DNA of 64,000 bases from NCBI GenBank assembly GCA_013396995.1, contig VWZP01009178.1:653440-717439 (forward strand), given 5' to 3'. The DNA comes from Dicaeum eximium. Its lineage: Eukaryota; Chordata; Aves; Passeriformes; Dicaeidae. The translations under genes were made by a program, and so were the position numbers. Below, one piece after another: positions 34,970 to 46,570 of this stretch (within the stretch, counting starts at the first letter, position 1; each line of letters opens with the position of its first letter). Below the pieces are notes generated by a model, which was not told the origin of the DNA, searched no databases, and was given only the letters and a program-made list of their open reading frames with translations.

Positions 34970-35360
34970 TTGAGGTAGAGCCCGACGAGATGCGAGGGAT
35001 GCAAAGCCCTTGTTACGGAGCAGAGAGCTCAGCGCTGCCCCAAGGTTAATTAGCCTTTGGAGGTGTTCATCTAAGCACTTCCTCGTGGAGGGACAGCCGT
35101 CTGTGTTGCCTGGATACTGCCTTGCCGCGGCTTTGAGGAAGATACCTGGAGCTTCATTAGAAGAGGATGTTAGTGGGATTTTCAGGTTTAGCTGCCCTAT
35201 GTAAATGATTACCCGGGGCAGCCCCGAGGCAAAGTGGCTGCCGGTTACTATCAGCCGCACATCAAATCCATGCTCTGACAAGACAAATAAGGGTAATTGT
35301 CTCTCTCCCCTTAATCAGGGGGATGTGATTAGCTGGAGCAGGCCTTGGCCAGGTGCTCAC
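34970..35360. promoter_or_regulatory. Candidate conserved non-coding element
   Basis: About 390 nt without repeats. It has scattered CpGs amid many homeodomain-type cores: GGTTAATTAGCC at 35044, TATGTAAATGATTACCC at 35199, CCTTAATCAGG at 35310, GTGATTAGC at 35326. The mix of retained CpG and AT cores, outside any exon or transposon, resembles vertebrate developmental enhancers. Conservation cannot be tested here. Confidence 0.4.
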
Positions 35361-36803
35361 CAGCATTACCCGGCTCAGCAACCTGAGCATCCCTGCGGAG
35401 CCGGGCTGGGCAGCGAGGACCGGCCAGGTCCAGCACCCTGCAGCTGTGGGAGGTGAACAGCAAACAAGCAGCCATCTCTATGGCTTGGAGGAAGGTTGCA
35501 GAGAGTATAATAATTAGAAAATAAAGAACACTTGATGAATTGTGACTTGGTCCTGGTTATTTCCATGTTGCCTGGGCTGAATCTTTGCTGCAGCTCACCT
35601 CTCCAGTCTGAGATGTATTGGATGTTGCTGATGCAAAGTGAAGGATCACAAAGGGACTGGGAAGGATTTACACCCAGTCTGGGAAACTGAGCTCAGGAAC
35701 AGATACGTGAAAACACAGATTTTCTGAGGTGGGAGATGTATCTCTTCAGTGGCTTTGTCTCACATTATCTCTTCATCATGCTCTCTGTACCCATGATGAG
35801 TGAGAGTGAGATGGGAGATTTTCCCTAAGTTATAGAGGATATCCTCCTCCACCACCTCCTTCTATTTTAAGGATAAAATTCCAGTTAAACTGGGCCTGAG
35901 TTCCTTGGATCCTCCCACACTCTCCCGTCACCATTTCTGCTCACCACATGATCTGAAGTCAGACGAGCTGACATTAGGCAGAACCATCAGCAAAGTAAAT
36001 AACCAGGCACCCTTTTCCTTGCCAGCAGGACACAGCAGCCTGTCAGGGTCTGACCCTGTTGAGGGTCTGAGCAGGGGGAAGGGCAGGAAATGAGGTGGAT
36101 GAAACAACAGCCTTTTAATTGGAAGGCAGTGTAGATAATTGGGATGGTTCATGTTTTCCTTAGAACAGAGGATGTTGTACAGTGGCTGTGCCAGAGCATT
36201 TGGAAGCTTCTCCTGGTCTGGGAGTGAGAAATTGTCTGTCCTGGCTTTGCTGAATCCTTTCTTGTGTGTCCTGAGGTGGGGAGTCCCTGCCAAGTGCAGG
36301 ATTGCCTGGAAGTCAGCCCTGATGGCCAAGTGTCACATCTGGGGCACACACTGGTGGAAGGGTTTGCTGTGCCCTGCAAAGGACCTGACTTCAGAGCTCT
36401 GTCCCCCCTGCCTGAGGGAGCAAACCTGTGCATCCCCCCCTATCACAGCAAAAGCATCTGCCAAGGTGACCTTCACTCAAGTGCCTTCCAAAGATGCAAA
36501 ACATTTCTGAGTGTGAAGAGAAAGTGAAATCCCCTCTGCCAAGACACTGAGACATCTTCCCATGCTTCTTCCTTCCCTGCTGCCCCCTGAGGCACAGCCA
36601 AAAGGGCTGTTCTGTCCAGCAGAGATGGACACCAGTGTGAAAGCCTGGGGTATTCACTGGAGATCATGGGACTTTGGAGCACCAATTTAACAAGAAATAT
36701 GTCAGTCACTGGAAAATTACTTGATTTAGAGATGGACAGTCTTAGTGCCAAATTTAAAATTTTGAAATGCAATTCCTTTCTCTTGTTGCAATGGAATAAT
36801 AGG

Positions 36804-37068
36804 ATAGAATCACAGAATCATCAAGGTTGGAAAATACCTCCAAGATCATCAAGTCCAACCTGTGACCAATCCCCACCTTGTCAACCAGACCAGAGCACTG
36901 AGTGCCATGTCCTGACATTCCTCTAACACCTCCAGGGATGGGGACTCCACCACCTGCCTGGGCAGCCATTCCAATGCTTAAACACACTTTCAGTGAAGAA
37001 ATTCCTACTGATGTCCAACCTGAACCCCCCTGGCAAAACCTGAGGTCGTTTCCTCTCATCCTGTCAAT
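36804..37068 (-). mobile_element. CR1 LINE 3' fragment
   Basis: Inverted copy starting ATAGAATCACAGAATCATCA, with AAGATCATCAAGTCCAACC, CCAGGGATGGGGACTCCACC and AGTGAAGAAATTCCTACTG, ending GTTTCCTCTCATCCTGTC. Confidence 0.9.
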
Positions 37069-37953
37069 GTTTGTATGTAATGGCTCTCATTAATTATGTA
37101 GCACAAGTTCCCCAAACTCCTGCACACTTATGCTCATGCACGTCTCTGGCTTCATTAGAATATTTTGATGCAATTAGAAGCATTTCTACTCCTTTTCCCT
37201 GGAATAGGAAACACTTGCCCCAGATTGATCCCTGGCAAACTGGCTGGGCAGCTGATGGTGGTTACAGCGGACGCTGATGCTGCAAGTTGTCCTTCACAGA
37301 TGTGGTTGATGGTGCCATTTGCAGCTTCCACCCACTGCTTTCCTCCACCTATTGATGGTGGTTTCATCTCCTGCTTGAGCAAGAGTTTAGTGATGTGTTT
37401 TTGTGAGTTAAGGTGCACAACTGCAGCTTTGTGTCCTCCATGCCGGGAGCAGAGTTTTTCAGTTTTTTGGAGTGAGGATGTGTTCTGTAAGGTGACTTGT
37501 CCCAACACCTTCCTCCTGTTTACAGGAAGTTTCCATTTTGTTGTAGGGTTCTGAACCCCTGGACCAGAGGTGTCAGACTCATGAACCAGCCAGGCCAGCT
37601 GACAGCAGGATTGATGACAGAGTTACTGCTCTCTGAGAGTCCTCTCATCTGCTACACATCTCTCAGTGTATTCCACTTTGCTGTAACTGTACAACACACA
37701 CAATGTATGAGGCAGTGACCAGCCCAACCATCCATGTGCTGGGAGTTCAGCAGAGCACAGACCTTGTCCATCCCCCCATGAGAGCCAGAGCAGCTCTGAC
37801 CTGGAGCCTGGATCTGCTTCATCACAGGAGCTGGGTGAAACACACTTAAGCAAATTCTTACCAATTCTTCTCAAAACCCCACCATGCAATCTCTGAGGCC
37901 AGCCTGGGTGACTCTCTAGTTCTAGGAGAGATTTCAGAATGAGTAGGGACAAA

Positions 37954-38444
37954 TCATAGAATCACAGAATCTCATTTGGAAGGGACCCCAAGGATCACCC
38001 AGCCCAGCCCTGTCCCTGCCCAGACCCCCACCAGCCCCACCCTGTCCATCCCTGGAGCGCTGTCCAAACGCTCCTGGAGCTCTGGCAGCCTCGGGCCCGT
38101 GCCCATTCCCTGGGGAGCCTGGGCAGTGCCAGCACCCTCTGGGGGAAGAACCTTTCCCTGAGCTCCAGCCTGAGCCTGCCCTGGCCCAGCTCCAGCCGTT
38201 CCCTGGGTGCTGTCCCTGTCCCGGGAGCAGAGACCGGAGCTGCCCCTCGGGAGGAGCTGCAGATCCCTGAGCTCTGCCCTCAGAGTGCTCTGCTCCAGCT
38301 GGACACTCCAAGAGCCCTCAGGTGGCCCCTCCTGGCCCTTCAGCATCTTTGTGGCCCCTCTTTGGACACTCTTGGATAGCTTTAGATACTTTTTACATTG
38401 TGATGCCCAAAACTGCACCCAGGACTTGAGGTGAGGCTCCAACT
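37954..38444 (-). mobile_element. CR1 LINE 3' fragment, longest simple copy in the window
   Basis: Inverted copy of about 490 nt: TCATAGAATCACAGAATCTC at its left, a TGTCCATCCCTGGAGCGC block, then CCTTCAGCATCTTTGTGGCC and TTTTTACATTGTGATGCCC at the far end. It shares near-identical stretches with the intron 3 copy at 5563-5800. Confidence 0.9.
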
Positions 38445-41179
38445 CAGGGAATGACCCCCAGAAGTCAAAGGAGTGGTCTGAATGTCCCCTTCAGCTGCAG
38501 ATCCGTGTGGAAATGCAGGAATTATTAAGTAACAAAAGGCAGATACTCCATGAAGGCAATGCCAACACACCTGACTGGTGTTACACTGAGAGCAGCAATG
38601 CTCAAGAGTGCACTTGAGAGGAGATCACAGTACAAGACAAGAAAAACTGGCAACACTTTGGCAAAAACCTCAAGTCAGATCTGCTCTATATCAACTATGG
38701 AGCTGAATTGTCCCTGGAATGTGTCCTGCAAACAGGGAATTCTGCAACAACTGCCACAGGAAGGAGCATTAAGCAAATATATGTAAAGTTATCAAGGCTA
38801 TGTAATCACAGACAGTGACAATGCAGGGAGCAGGGGAAATCTTCACTGTAATGATGTCGTAAAGAAAGGAAAGAAAATAGTGGAGGAATTAAAAAGTAAC
38901 ATGCACAAACTCAAATCAAGTAACATGCACAAACTCAAATCAAACTCAACTAAGTCTCTCAGGTGATGTGTGAGCAGAGTCAGGAAACCCAGGAGTGTGA
39001 GAATGTGAGCCAAAGAGTAAAACAAAACACTGAAACACCACGGCAGAGGGAAAACAGAGAAGTTCCTGGTGACAGGGACAGAGTTTGCAAGATCTGTGTT
39101 TATGTGGGGTGGGCCCACTTGGCTGCAGGGTCACTTTGGGGATTGGGAAAGTTTAAGGCCAGACAACTCTCCGATATTTGTTTAGTCAATGAGGCAGCTG
39201 GCTGTGCTCCGCCCTTTGCACTGGAGGGATCAGGTTTTGCAGGAACTAAAATCAGAGGGGATGGCATTGTTCCATGGCTGCTTTATGGTGGCTGGATACA
39301 TGCAGGGATGGCATTGGGAAAAGGTTGTGGCCCTCGAGAGCAACCTTGTGCAGGTATCAAAAGGTGCTGACTCTGGGAAGAGCTGCAGAACAGCAGCTCA
39401 GTGCTCCAGATGTCCAGAAAATATTATTTTCTTATCCAAGTGCCAATTACTCTACATTTGATGGGTCTCACATCCTGAAAAGGCCCCTGTGTGTCCTATT
39501 CACCTGTGCTTCTAAAACAGCACCTGAGGGCTCTTTGAGAAGACTGTACTGGAAAAAATGGAAAATGGAAAATGGAAAAAACATGGAAAGCAATACCACA
39601 GTTACATAACCAGTCATCAGCCCAGGATCCTGTGGACTGCATTGTTCAGGGAGGATAATTATGAATTTGTGCATTGCTGTGTGAAGATTAATTAATGAAT
39701 TAATTACCAGCCTAGAGACTGGTAGCCCTAATCGTAGGTGGGGTGTCATGACATAAAGCTCTCCATAAAGAACAACATGGAGCAGAAGACACACTCTGCC
39801 CAGACCTCAGCCTGTGCAGGAGATGGGACACAGGAGATCTGCACAGCTCAGCAGCTGTGAAGGAGGGAGGATGGGTGGGATGTCACTCCTGAGCAGGACA
39901 CAGCGGTGCAGGACAGAGTGGGTTTGTGCTGCCTGCCCTGCTGGGAGGGCTGGAGCCCAGAGTGGCTGTGGGGCTGAACACAGTGCTGTGAGAATCACAA
40001 CACATGCTGTGGTGTCACAGGAGCTGACCTGATGCCAGCCAGGATGGGCTGGTGGCTGGAAAAGTTGTGCTCCAATTGCTCCACAGGCCTGTGAGTCAGA
40101 TGGAGGAGTGGGAGGGACAGGCAGAACTAGAGAAGAAATTGTGTGGAAGCAATGAAGATGAAACCTGTGCATGGGAAAAGTCAGGAAGAGAGTGGGAAGG
40201 GGAATGATGTGGGTGCTGAATTCCTGTAGGCATTGGGAAGAAGTTGAAGCCTCAATGCCAAGGACAGAGATGTAGACAGATATCCTCATCCTCCTCTCTC
40301 TGGGCCCTGGTGGTACTGGCTGGCTGTTTGTGGGTTGTCTGGTCCTGGTGTAAATGCCCCATGTGCTGAACATCCACTCTGTCTTTTAAGGGCTTCTCTA
40401 AATCAGGTTGCCAGGAATGATCCTTTGATTGAAGATATCCAAAATAAAATTTCTTTTTCCACATTCTGTCCCACCTCTACCATTTGCAGGTCCAAGCATG
40501 CTTATCCTACAAATTGGGTGCCCCCAGTTGTGTTTGTGGGGAAAAACAGACAGAGCTGAAGCAGCAGAGGCAGACGAGATTTGTGATTTCATCAGCAGCA
40601 ACACAGAGAACAGAGTCTGCCTCACTGATAAAGGAGCGGAGAGAGAAGAGCTGGGTATGACATCCATAGACCCTTCCTGTGCAGGAAAGGGTCTGGAGAA
40701 ATCCAGCCATACATCCCAGCACCTTCTGCCTGGGAAAATCCTGTTGTCCACAGCATGGTGTGAGCACCCCAGGACTCCTCACGGTCCCCTTGTTTCATGC
40801 AGAACAGGTGTCACTGGAGACTTCCTGAGGAGGCTTCCAGGGAGGCAGAAAGTGCTGCTGCCCTTGCTGAGCTGATCTGGGACCAGAGGCAGGTCACACC
40901 AGACAAGTGTCAGTGGTGTCAGCTGAACTCACTGCAGCGTTCAGCAAGGAGCAGTGAGCTGATGTGAGGAAGTTCCTGGCCACCATGCCAAGGAGCACCT
41001 CATGGTTACTCTTTCTAAGGCACAGTGGTCTCTCAACTTCATTCATTCAGCCTGTTGATTTCCTTGAGGATAACCCAACAAACTGGAGCCAGCCCAAATG
41101 AGACAGATTTTACCTGTGTCCAGTACTCCCCAGAGGTGTCACTTGTCAAGCCACCACAGCAGTCAGGAGTCCAGGAGTC
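38445..41179. other. Intergenic, 24-bp duplication, no gene seen
   Basis: Contains the duplication at 38893 and a run of three AATGGAAA-type units at 39555-39575. A 188-codon minus-strand frame (39807-40373) shows no domain. The right part (about 40400-41180) lies downstream of the gypsy-like fossil and could hold its unrecognisable 3' remains. Confidence 0.5.
38893..38948. repeat. 24-bp tandem duplication
   Basis: AAGTAACATGCACAAACTCA plus AATC occurs twice in direct succession without a mismatch, followed by a partial AAACTCAA. It is a very recent local duplication or a two-copy minisatellite. Confidence 0.9.
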
Positions 41180-42350
41180 TCAAACAGGTGATGAAGAGCA
41201 GGGATTCTTGCAATACTTGTTAGCAGTGAGGCCAAGTCACCACAGACCGTTCCAAGTTTGCCACAACTGGGAAGCTCTTCCCAATAACAGCTTGGATTGT
41301 GGATGTGGCTTCCCAAATGCTGCCCATGAAAACACTGGGCACAGTCCAGGCAGGTGATGAGCTGCTGTGAGGTGAGGTTGGTTTGGGGCCAGCAGGAGTG
41401 ATTTCACACACACAGCTCCTAGAGGTGTCATCTGTGAAGACCAAGAAACTTCCATCAGGAGTAATAATAGAGCTTCCTTTTAAAGCAGATTTATGGGCAT
41501 TCACATTTGTGAGTCAAAATGGTCTGAATCAAGGAGGCAGTTTCTCCAGGGGTCAGCCCCACCACTTTCAGCTGAAGAACACTCTAGACTGGGACCAGGG
41601 CCATGGTTCTCACAAACTGGTCACTGAAAATAGGCCACTTATGGAGAAGTAATTCTATAAACCCTTCATCTGGAGGTGGAGTGACACGATCTGACATTCC
41701 CAGCACTGGCAGTGCATCAGCCTTGGCAATCAGCTCCCCTGGCCTGTAAACAAGTGTGTAATGACAGCCCTCACCACAGCATTCATGGCAGCACACCTGG
41801 GAAGGTGTGCTCTTGAAGAGAGATCCAACAAAGAGCCCTTAGCCTGGCAGATTTTGATTGCACCTCCCGGATGTAATTATGGGATGCCTTGGTTTCTTTA
41901 AGCATCACAAGGTTTCATTAACATCACAAGGGCTTCCTTCCCCATTTGTTCCTGGCAGTGGATGGCACAGAACGTGTGCAGGGACAGGCCCCTCTGACCC
42001 ACCTGGCAGCTCTGACTCAGAAACTTTCAGTGCCACAAAGCAATGCAAACATGTAGCCCTTTATTATCTCTTTTCACCCAGATGAATGAACCCTGAATCA
42101 GATGTCAATAGCTGCTTGGCATTCCTGGCGATCTCAGCATGCTGCTGAGTTTATCTTCCTACAATTTCCTTGTTGAGAAAGCAACAAATGGCCTCAGCAC
42201 CCACTGCTCTGTGCAGTGGGAAGCTGTGGTAGAGGTTGAGCAATCCAGGGAATGCTTGAAACACCCACTTGAGTTTTGGCTCTGCATCCCCATGTTTTGC
42301 CTTTTCTCCGTGTTCTCTTGGGTAGATGTCTCAGTTTCTCAATTCCTGCC
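41180..42350 (-). pseudogene. Degraded Ty3/gypsy-type pol fragment (RT connection, RNase H, integrase start)
   Basis: The minus strand, read with several frame changes and stops, follows the collinear order of a Ty3/gypsy polyprotein. QAFPGLLNLYHSF lies at about 42220-42261 (the post-palm AFLGLxNYY-like motif) and AKQLLTSDSGFIHL at about 42080-42120. ELPGGSEGPV is at 41983-42012 (start of RNase H), followed by a KEALVML then SHNYIREV stretch at about 41860-41945. YRPGELIAKADAL at 41710-41748 is the hallmark end of RNase H, with TPPPDE at 41665-41682. Left of that, PGETAS then LTHKCE, then EVSWSSQMTPLGAV and CLDCAQ resemble the integrase zinc finger, with lower certainty. Stops lie at 41584-41586 and several places around 42060 and 42145. 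No LTRs were found. It is clearly dead. The alternative, chance similarity, is unlikely because about ten motifs occur in the right order and spacing on one strand. Confidence 0.7.
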
Positions 42351-45300
42351 ACTTGGCCTCAGTGTTTGCAGGATCCTCTCTGCTTGCCAGAAGCCATTGC
42401 TGTGTTTGTGGAGCAGAGTGCACAGGGTGGAAGCAGAGGAATGAGCACAGGAGTGCACATAAACACATCACAGTTCTTGCTGGGGCAGGAGAAAGGCTGG
42501 GAGGGGACTGGCCATGACATGGAGTTGTCAGGACAAGCACAACAACATCCTCTTCATGACACAGTGTCTTGGCTTCACGCCTCTGACCTGCACAGCTCCC
42601 TTTTGGCTCCTGCTGAGCCCTGGGAAGCTCGTGCTCAGCTGTCCCATTGCTGCACCTTGCTCAGGAGCCCACCCAGAGCCCTGGTGCTGCACATGGTGAC
42701 CGTGCAGGTGCCTCACTGATTGAACCCAGAATCTCTGAAATGGAAAATGTAGGGCCCTGCCCAGCCTGCCAGGGCTGTGTGTGGCTGTGGGTGCTGCAGG
42801 TACCTCAGCCCAGAAACCCCCACAAGCAGAGGCCACCCCTGCAGCTGGAACTGGGGGGTCAGTGATTCATGTCATTGTCACCCTGCCTGGCTGCTGAGCC
42901 ATCCCTGAGGCTGTTACAGCCACCCACCTTTCCACAGGACACAGACAGGGGACAAGGTACAGCTTGTGATGTCTCCCAGTGGTTACATTTTGAATTCCAC
43001 AGGTCAGAGCACACCTGGAACTTCAGGAGTCTCCATTCCAAGAGTATTTGTGCTTTTCTAACACAGCCTCAGCTCCAGACCACAGATAGGAGCAGGGCTG
43101 TGTGGTCCTGGCTCAAACCAGCCCCTGCCAGCTCTGGCTGTGAGCAGGGGGGACATTCTCTGAGTTTGTCACAATCCTGCCTTTGGTGCTGTGAAGAGAA
43201 GCTTTATCTTCTTGGAGATACAGGAGAAGAACTGACTGATGTTATAATTCCACAGTTTATGAAGTTTATTAAGTCCTTTCTACCAGTGTCAGGTGGGAGC
43301 TGAGTTATTGCTGTACATGCTCCCTCTCCTGCTGCTTTCCCAAATGAGCACCTTTGACTGCCCATGACCAGACCACGACCATAACTGGCACCAGTAGTGG
43401 TGGAAACATCATCCACAGAGGGAATGGGAGAGCCCAGCCTTGTGCGTGGACATGTGCTAAGAGCTCCTGGATCAATTCCCTGCTCCCCAAGAGGAGAATA
43501 TCTCCTAACTCCTTGTCTGGATGACATGGAAGAGCTTTCTGCCCATTTCTCACTTGCCTGTGACCTAAAGGAGCCATGGCTGTGGCTGTGTGCTCAACCT
43601 GACCAGCCTGGAGGACATCCAGCCCTTGGGTGTCAGCACCCCTGGGAGCTGGCCGAGCTGCTGAGCGCTGCACTGACACACACCACAGGCAGAAAACCCC
43701 TCAGAAGAGCAGCTTGCTGCACAAATGACTCTTTTCCTTCTCTCACGGAGCTCTGCAGAGGCTATCTCCAGCATGCTGAGTGCCTGCAGCCTCTCCACAT
43801 TTCCTGTTTTCATTCCAGGATCCGCAGTGCTGACATACCGCGTGCCTCAAATTCCAGCCCTGGTGCACCAGGAAAAGGGGACAAGGGCAGATTCGTGGGA
43901 TTCTCAGAGTCTCTCGTGCCTTTTCTGCAGCCAGCCTGGGGATACTGATAACTCCCTGACTCCTTTTTCCCTTTTCTTCCTTTCTCTCTTCTAATTCCCA
44001 GATACGCTGTTATCCCTCAGCACTTTGATGCTGCAGTATTCTGACAGGGAAGGGCACGGATTTGGCCTGTCTCCCTAAAAGCAGCAGCTGAGAAGAGCTG
44101 AATCAGAGCTGTTGGTCTGGTGAGAAAGTATGTACAAAAGATTGCTCTGAGGCCTAAGACCTTCTGCCAAAATGTGGCATAGCCACAATAAAACCATCTC
44201 CCCACGCAGCGGTAACTTTCTAATTCCTCCTCCTAATGCCATAAATCAGGCGTAAAACCCTTAAGCCACTGGAAAGATTGTCTTGGCAAATATTTGACAG
44301 CATTGCTTGGAGTTCAGAGTCAGCCAGATCCATCCCTTCTGTGCCTTCCCTCAGCTCCCAGCCAGCACTGAAAGCAGGACCCAAGACACAGTAAACTTGG
44401 CAATTTGAGACTTAAGGGACAAATTCTGTTCTTTTTAATCCCATAGTTAGTTGAGGCCAGATGTTGACAGCAGAAACAGAAACTGTGGCCAGTCTGAGAC
44501 CCAAGCAATGAGCACCAGCACAGGAAGGTATTTCCAGCCCTAAGAATGGCACCTGCTGTTGGCAGGACCATCCCACCTGTGGATCCTATGGGGAATCATG
44601 GACCAGTCCATGGATGTGCCAGACACAAACCTCCAACTGCAGGACCTGATGGCATCACCCAAGGGATTTCTGCCCAGAGCTGTGTCCTGCAGTGCCTTCC
44701 CCACCCAGCAAGGTGACAGGGATTTGAGAGCCAGCAGTGCAGAAGCAGAGGATTTCCACACCAGGTGGAATTTCTCCACAGCCCATCTCCAGCCCTCCCT
44801 GGGCTTGGATCCTGCAGCTCCTCTGGCCCAAAGGGGCACTTCCACAATGTTGTGTACCTGCTGCCTCCCCGTGCTCCTCCCTGTCCCCTCTGCCAGCGTG
44901 GTCAGGAGGGGACACCAGCTCTGCTCTGGGAGCACATGAGGAAGAGGGGTCACTGAGGCTCGACCTGGAATCCAGAGGAGCAGCAGCAAAGCCCACCAGG
45001 CTGCTCATGGGGCTCCAAGGTGCCAGCTGAGCTCAGCCCAGCCCACAGCATTTAGGGCTCCAGCCTGGGATCAGCTGGCATCCACGGGGGACTCCTGGGT
45101 GTCTCTGAAAGGTGAGGTAACACGTCACAGGCTTCAGCCCAAGCTTCTCCTGGGAGTGCTGTGAGGGTGTGCAGATTGAAAACCTCCTCGAGAGGGGCAG
45201 AGCAGAGGCAGACCCTGCTCGGGGAACAGGAGATGCCCCCACTGCCCATCCCTTGGGGAGGACCCTGGACAGAGTGGCCAGAGGCTTTGTGGGTTCACCC

Positions 45301-46108
45301 CAATTTCTCTGAGCATTTCAGAGCCCCTTTTAGCTGCACTCCTGTGGTGGATTCCTTTGCTTTGGGCTTTTTATGAAAATTCCTGGTTATCCGTGTTTTA
45401 AGATCATTTTCTATTCCCATTGGAAGAGTGGCTTGAACTGAGATATTTAAAAGACAAACACCGTCTCTCTCCACATTTTAATTATTTACCAGGAAAAGAT
45501 CTGTACTTTTACTCATTTAAAGACACAGGTAGTTTAAAGTAAGTACATGGTTATTGAAAATTGAATGTGCTACTTCCTCAGGAAACATTATGTATTTTAA
45601 ATACTGCTTTGTTAATATTTATTTTTACTCCCTTCACTTTCCCTGCTCCTTGTTTTTTGCCTTCAATACACCTCAGAGACACATTTTTCTAGTGAGAAAA
45701 CACAGGACAGTTTTGGAAAAATAAAAAACTATGTGAGAGACAAGACAAGATTATCAAATTGCCAATTTTTTTGTCTAGGTTTAAAGCACAGAATCCTTGT
45801 GCAAAGTTCCCCAGCACTCTTGCACAGCTCCAGGAAAGAGGCTTTTTCTGAAAAGGCTTTTCTGATGAAATCACATTTTCCATGACAAAAAACACTCTTT
45901 GAAAAGACATCTTGACAGCCTGCTCCTGGTTCTGCCTGCTGGCTAGAGATGGGCCTTTTTCTGTTATTTATGTAAATGTTGTCGGGGCTGAAGTGTGGGG
46001 AGGGGGCTGCTCCTATGCCCCCCTCTGCTGCCATCCTGGTTGGCACCTGGGTCAGAACAGCAGCCAGGGCTACTGGGGCCTGAAGTGACCCAGCCACGAG
46101 GACCATCC
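42351..46108. other. Intergenic, candidate element near 44 kb
   Basis: The part next to the gypsy fossil (42351-42560) may carry more decayed reverse transcriptase, but no motif is clear. The candidate element at 43975-44310 follows. AT-rich unique sequence lies at 45360-45760. No gene was seen. Confidence 0.5.
43975..44310. promoter_or_regulatory. Candidate conserved non-coding element
   Basis: Non-repetitive sequence with GATACGCTGTTATCC, CACAATAAAACCATCTCC, ACGCAGCGGTAAC, GCCATAAATCAGGCGTAAAAC and CTTGGCAAATATTTGACAG (an NFI-like half site next to an AT core). It lacks any coding frame or transposon hallmark. Conservation cannot be tested here. Confidence 0.4.
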
Positions 46109-46570
46109 CCCTGCAGTGCAGCCTGTCCTGCAGTGCAGTCTGTCCTGGAGTGTAGCTGTCCTGCACTGCAGCCTGTCCTGGAGTGCAGTCTGTCCTGCAG
46201 TGCAGTCTGTCCTGCAGTGCAGTCTGTCCTGGAGTGCAGTCTGTCCTGCAGTGCAGTCTGTCCTGGAGTGCAGTCTGTCCTGCAGTGCAGTCTGTCCTGG
46301 AGTGCAGTCTGTCCTGCAGTGCAGTCTGTCCTGGAGTGCAGTCTGTCCTGCAGTGCAGTCTGTCCTGGAGTGCAGCCTGTCCTGGAGTGCAGTCTGTCCT
46401 GCAGTGCAGTCTGTCCTGGAGTGTAGCTGTCCTGGAATGCAGTCTTCCCTGGAGTGCAGCCTGTCCTGGAGTGTAGCTGTCCTGCAGTGCAGTCTGTCCT
46501 GGAGTGTAGCTGTCCTGCAGTGCAGTCTGTCCTGGAGTGCAGTCTGTCCTGGAGTGCAGTCTGTCCTTCC
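46109..46570. repeat. 17-bp minisatellite, about 27 copies
   Basis: Tandem copies of TCTGTCCTGSAGTGCAG on the + strand. The variable base alternates C and G over most of the array, giving a 34-bp higher-order unit at 46230-46375. A few units are 16 bp (CTGTCCTGGAGTGTAG). Because 17 is not a multiple of 3, every frame that avoids stops gives a 17-residue periodic peptide. The long open frames of 318, 282 and 191 codons on the minus strand and 159 on the plus strand are by-products, not genes. Confidence 0.95.

Larger units (their letters stand above)
30875..36803. other. Intergenic, one CR1 tail and one candidate element
   Basis: Unique sequence with the CR1 tail at 33404-33506 and the candidate enhancer at 34970-35360. 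AT-rich patches lie at 31240-31600. No coding exon, RNA gene or other repeat was recognised. Confidence 0.55.

Noticed and set aside
38893..38948. CRISPR-like or att-site interpretation of the 24-bp direct repeat
   Set aside because: Two adjacent copies without spacers in a vertebrate genome; it is a simple tandem duplication.
41584..41796. Calling the small minus-strand frame a host gene
   Set aside because: It carries the YRPG...ADAL RNase H hallmark of Ty3/gypsy and continues past stops and frameshifts on both sides, so it is a transposon remnant.
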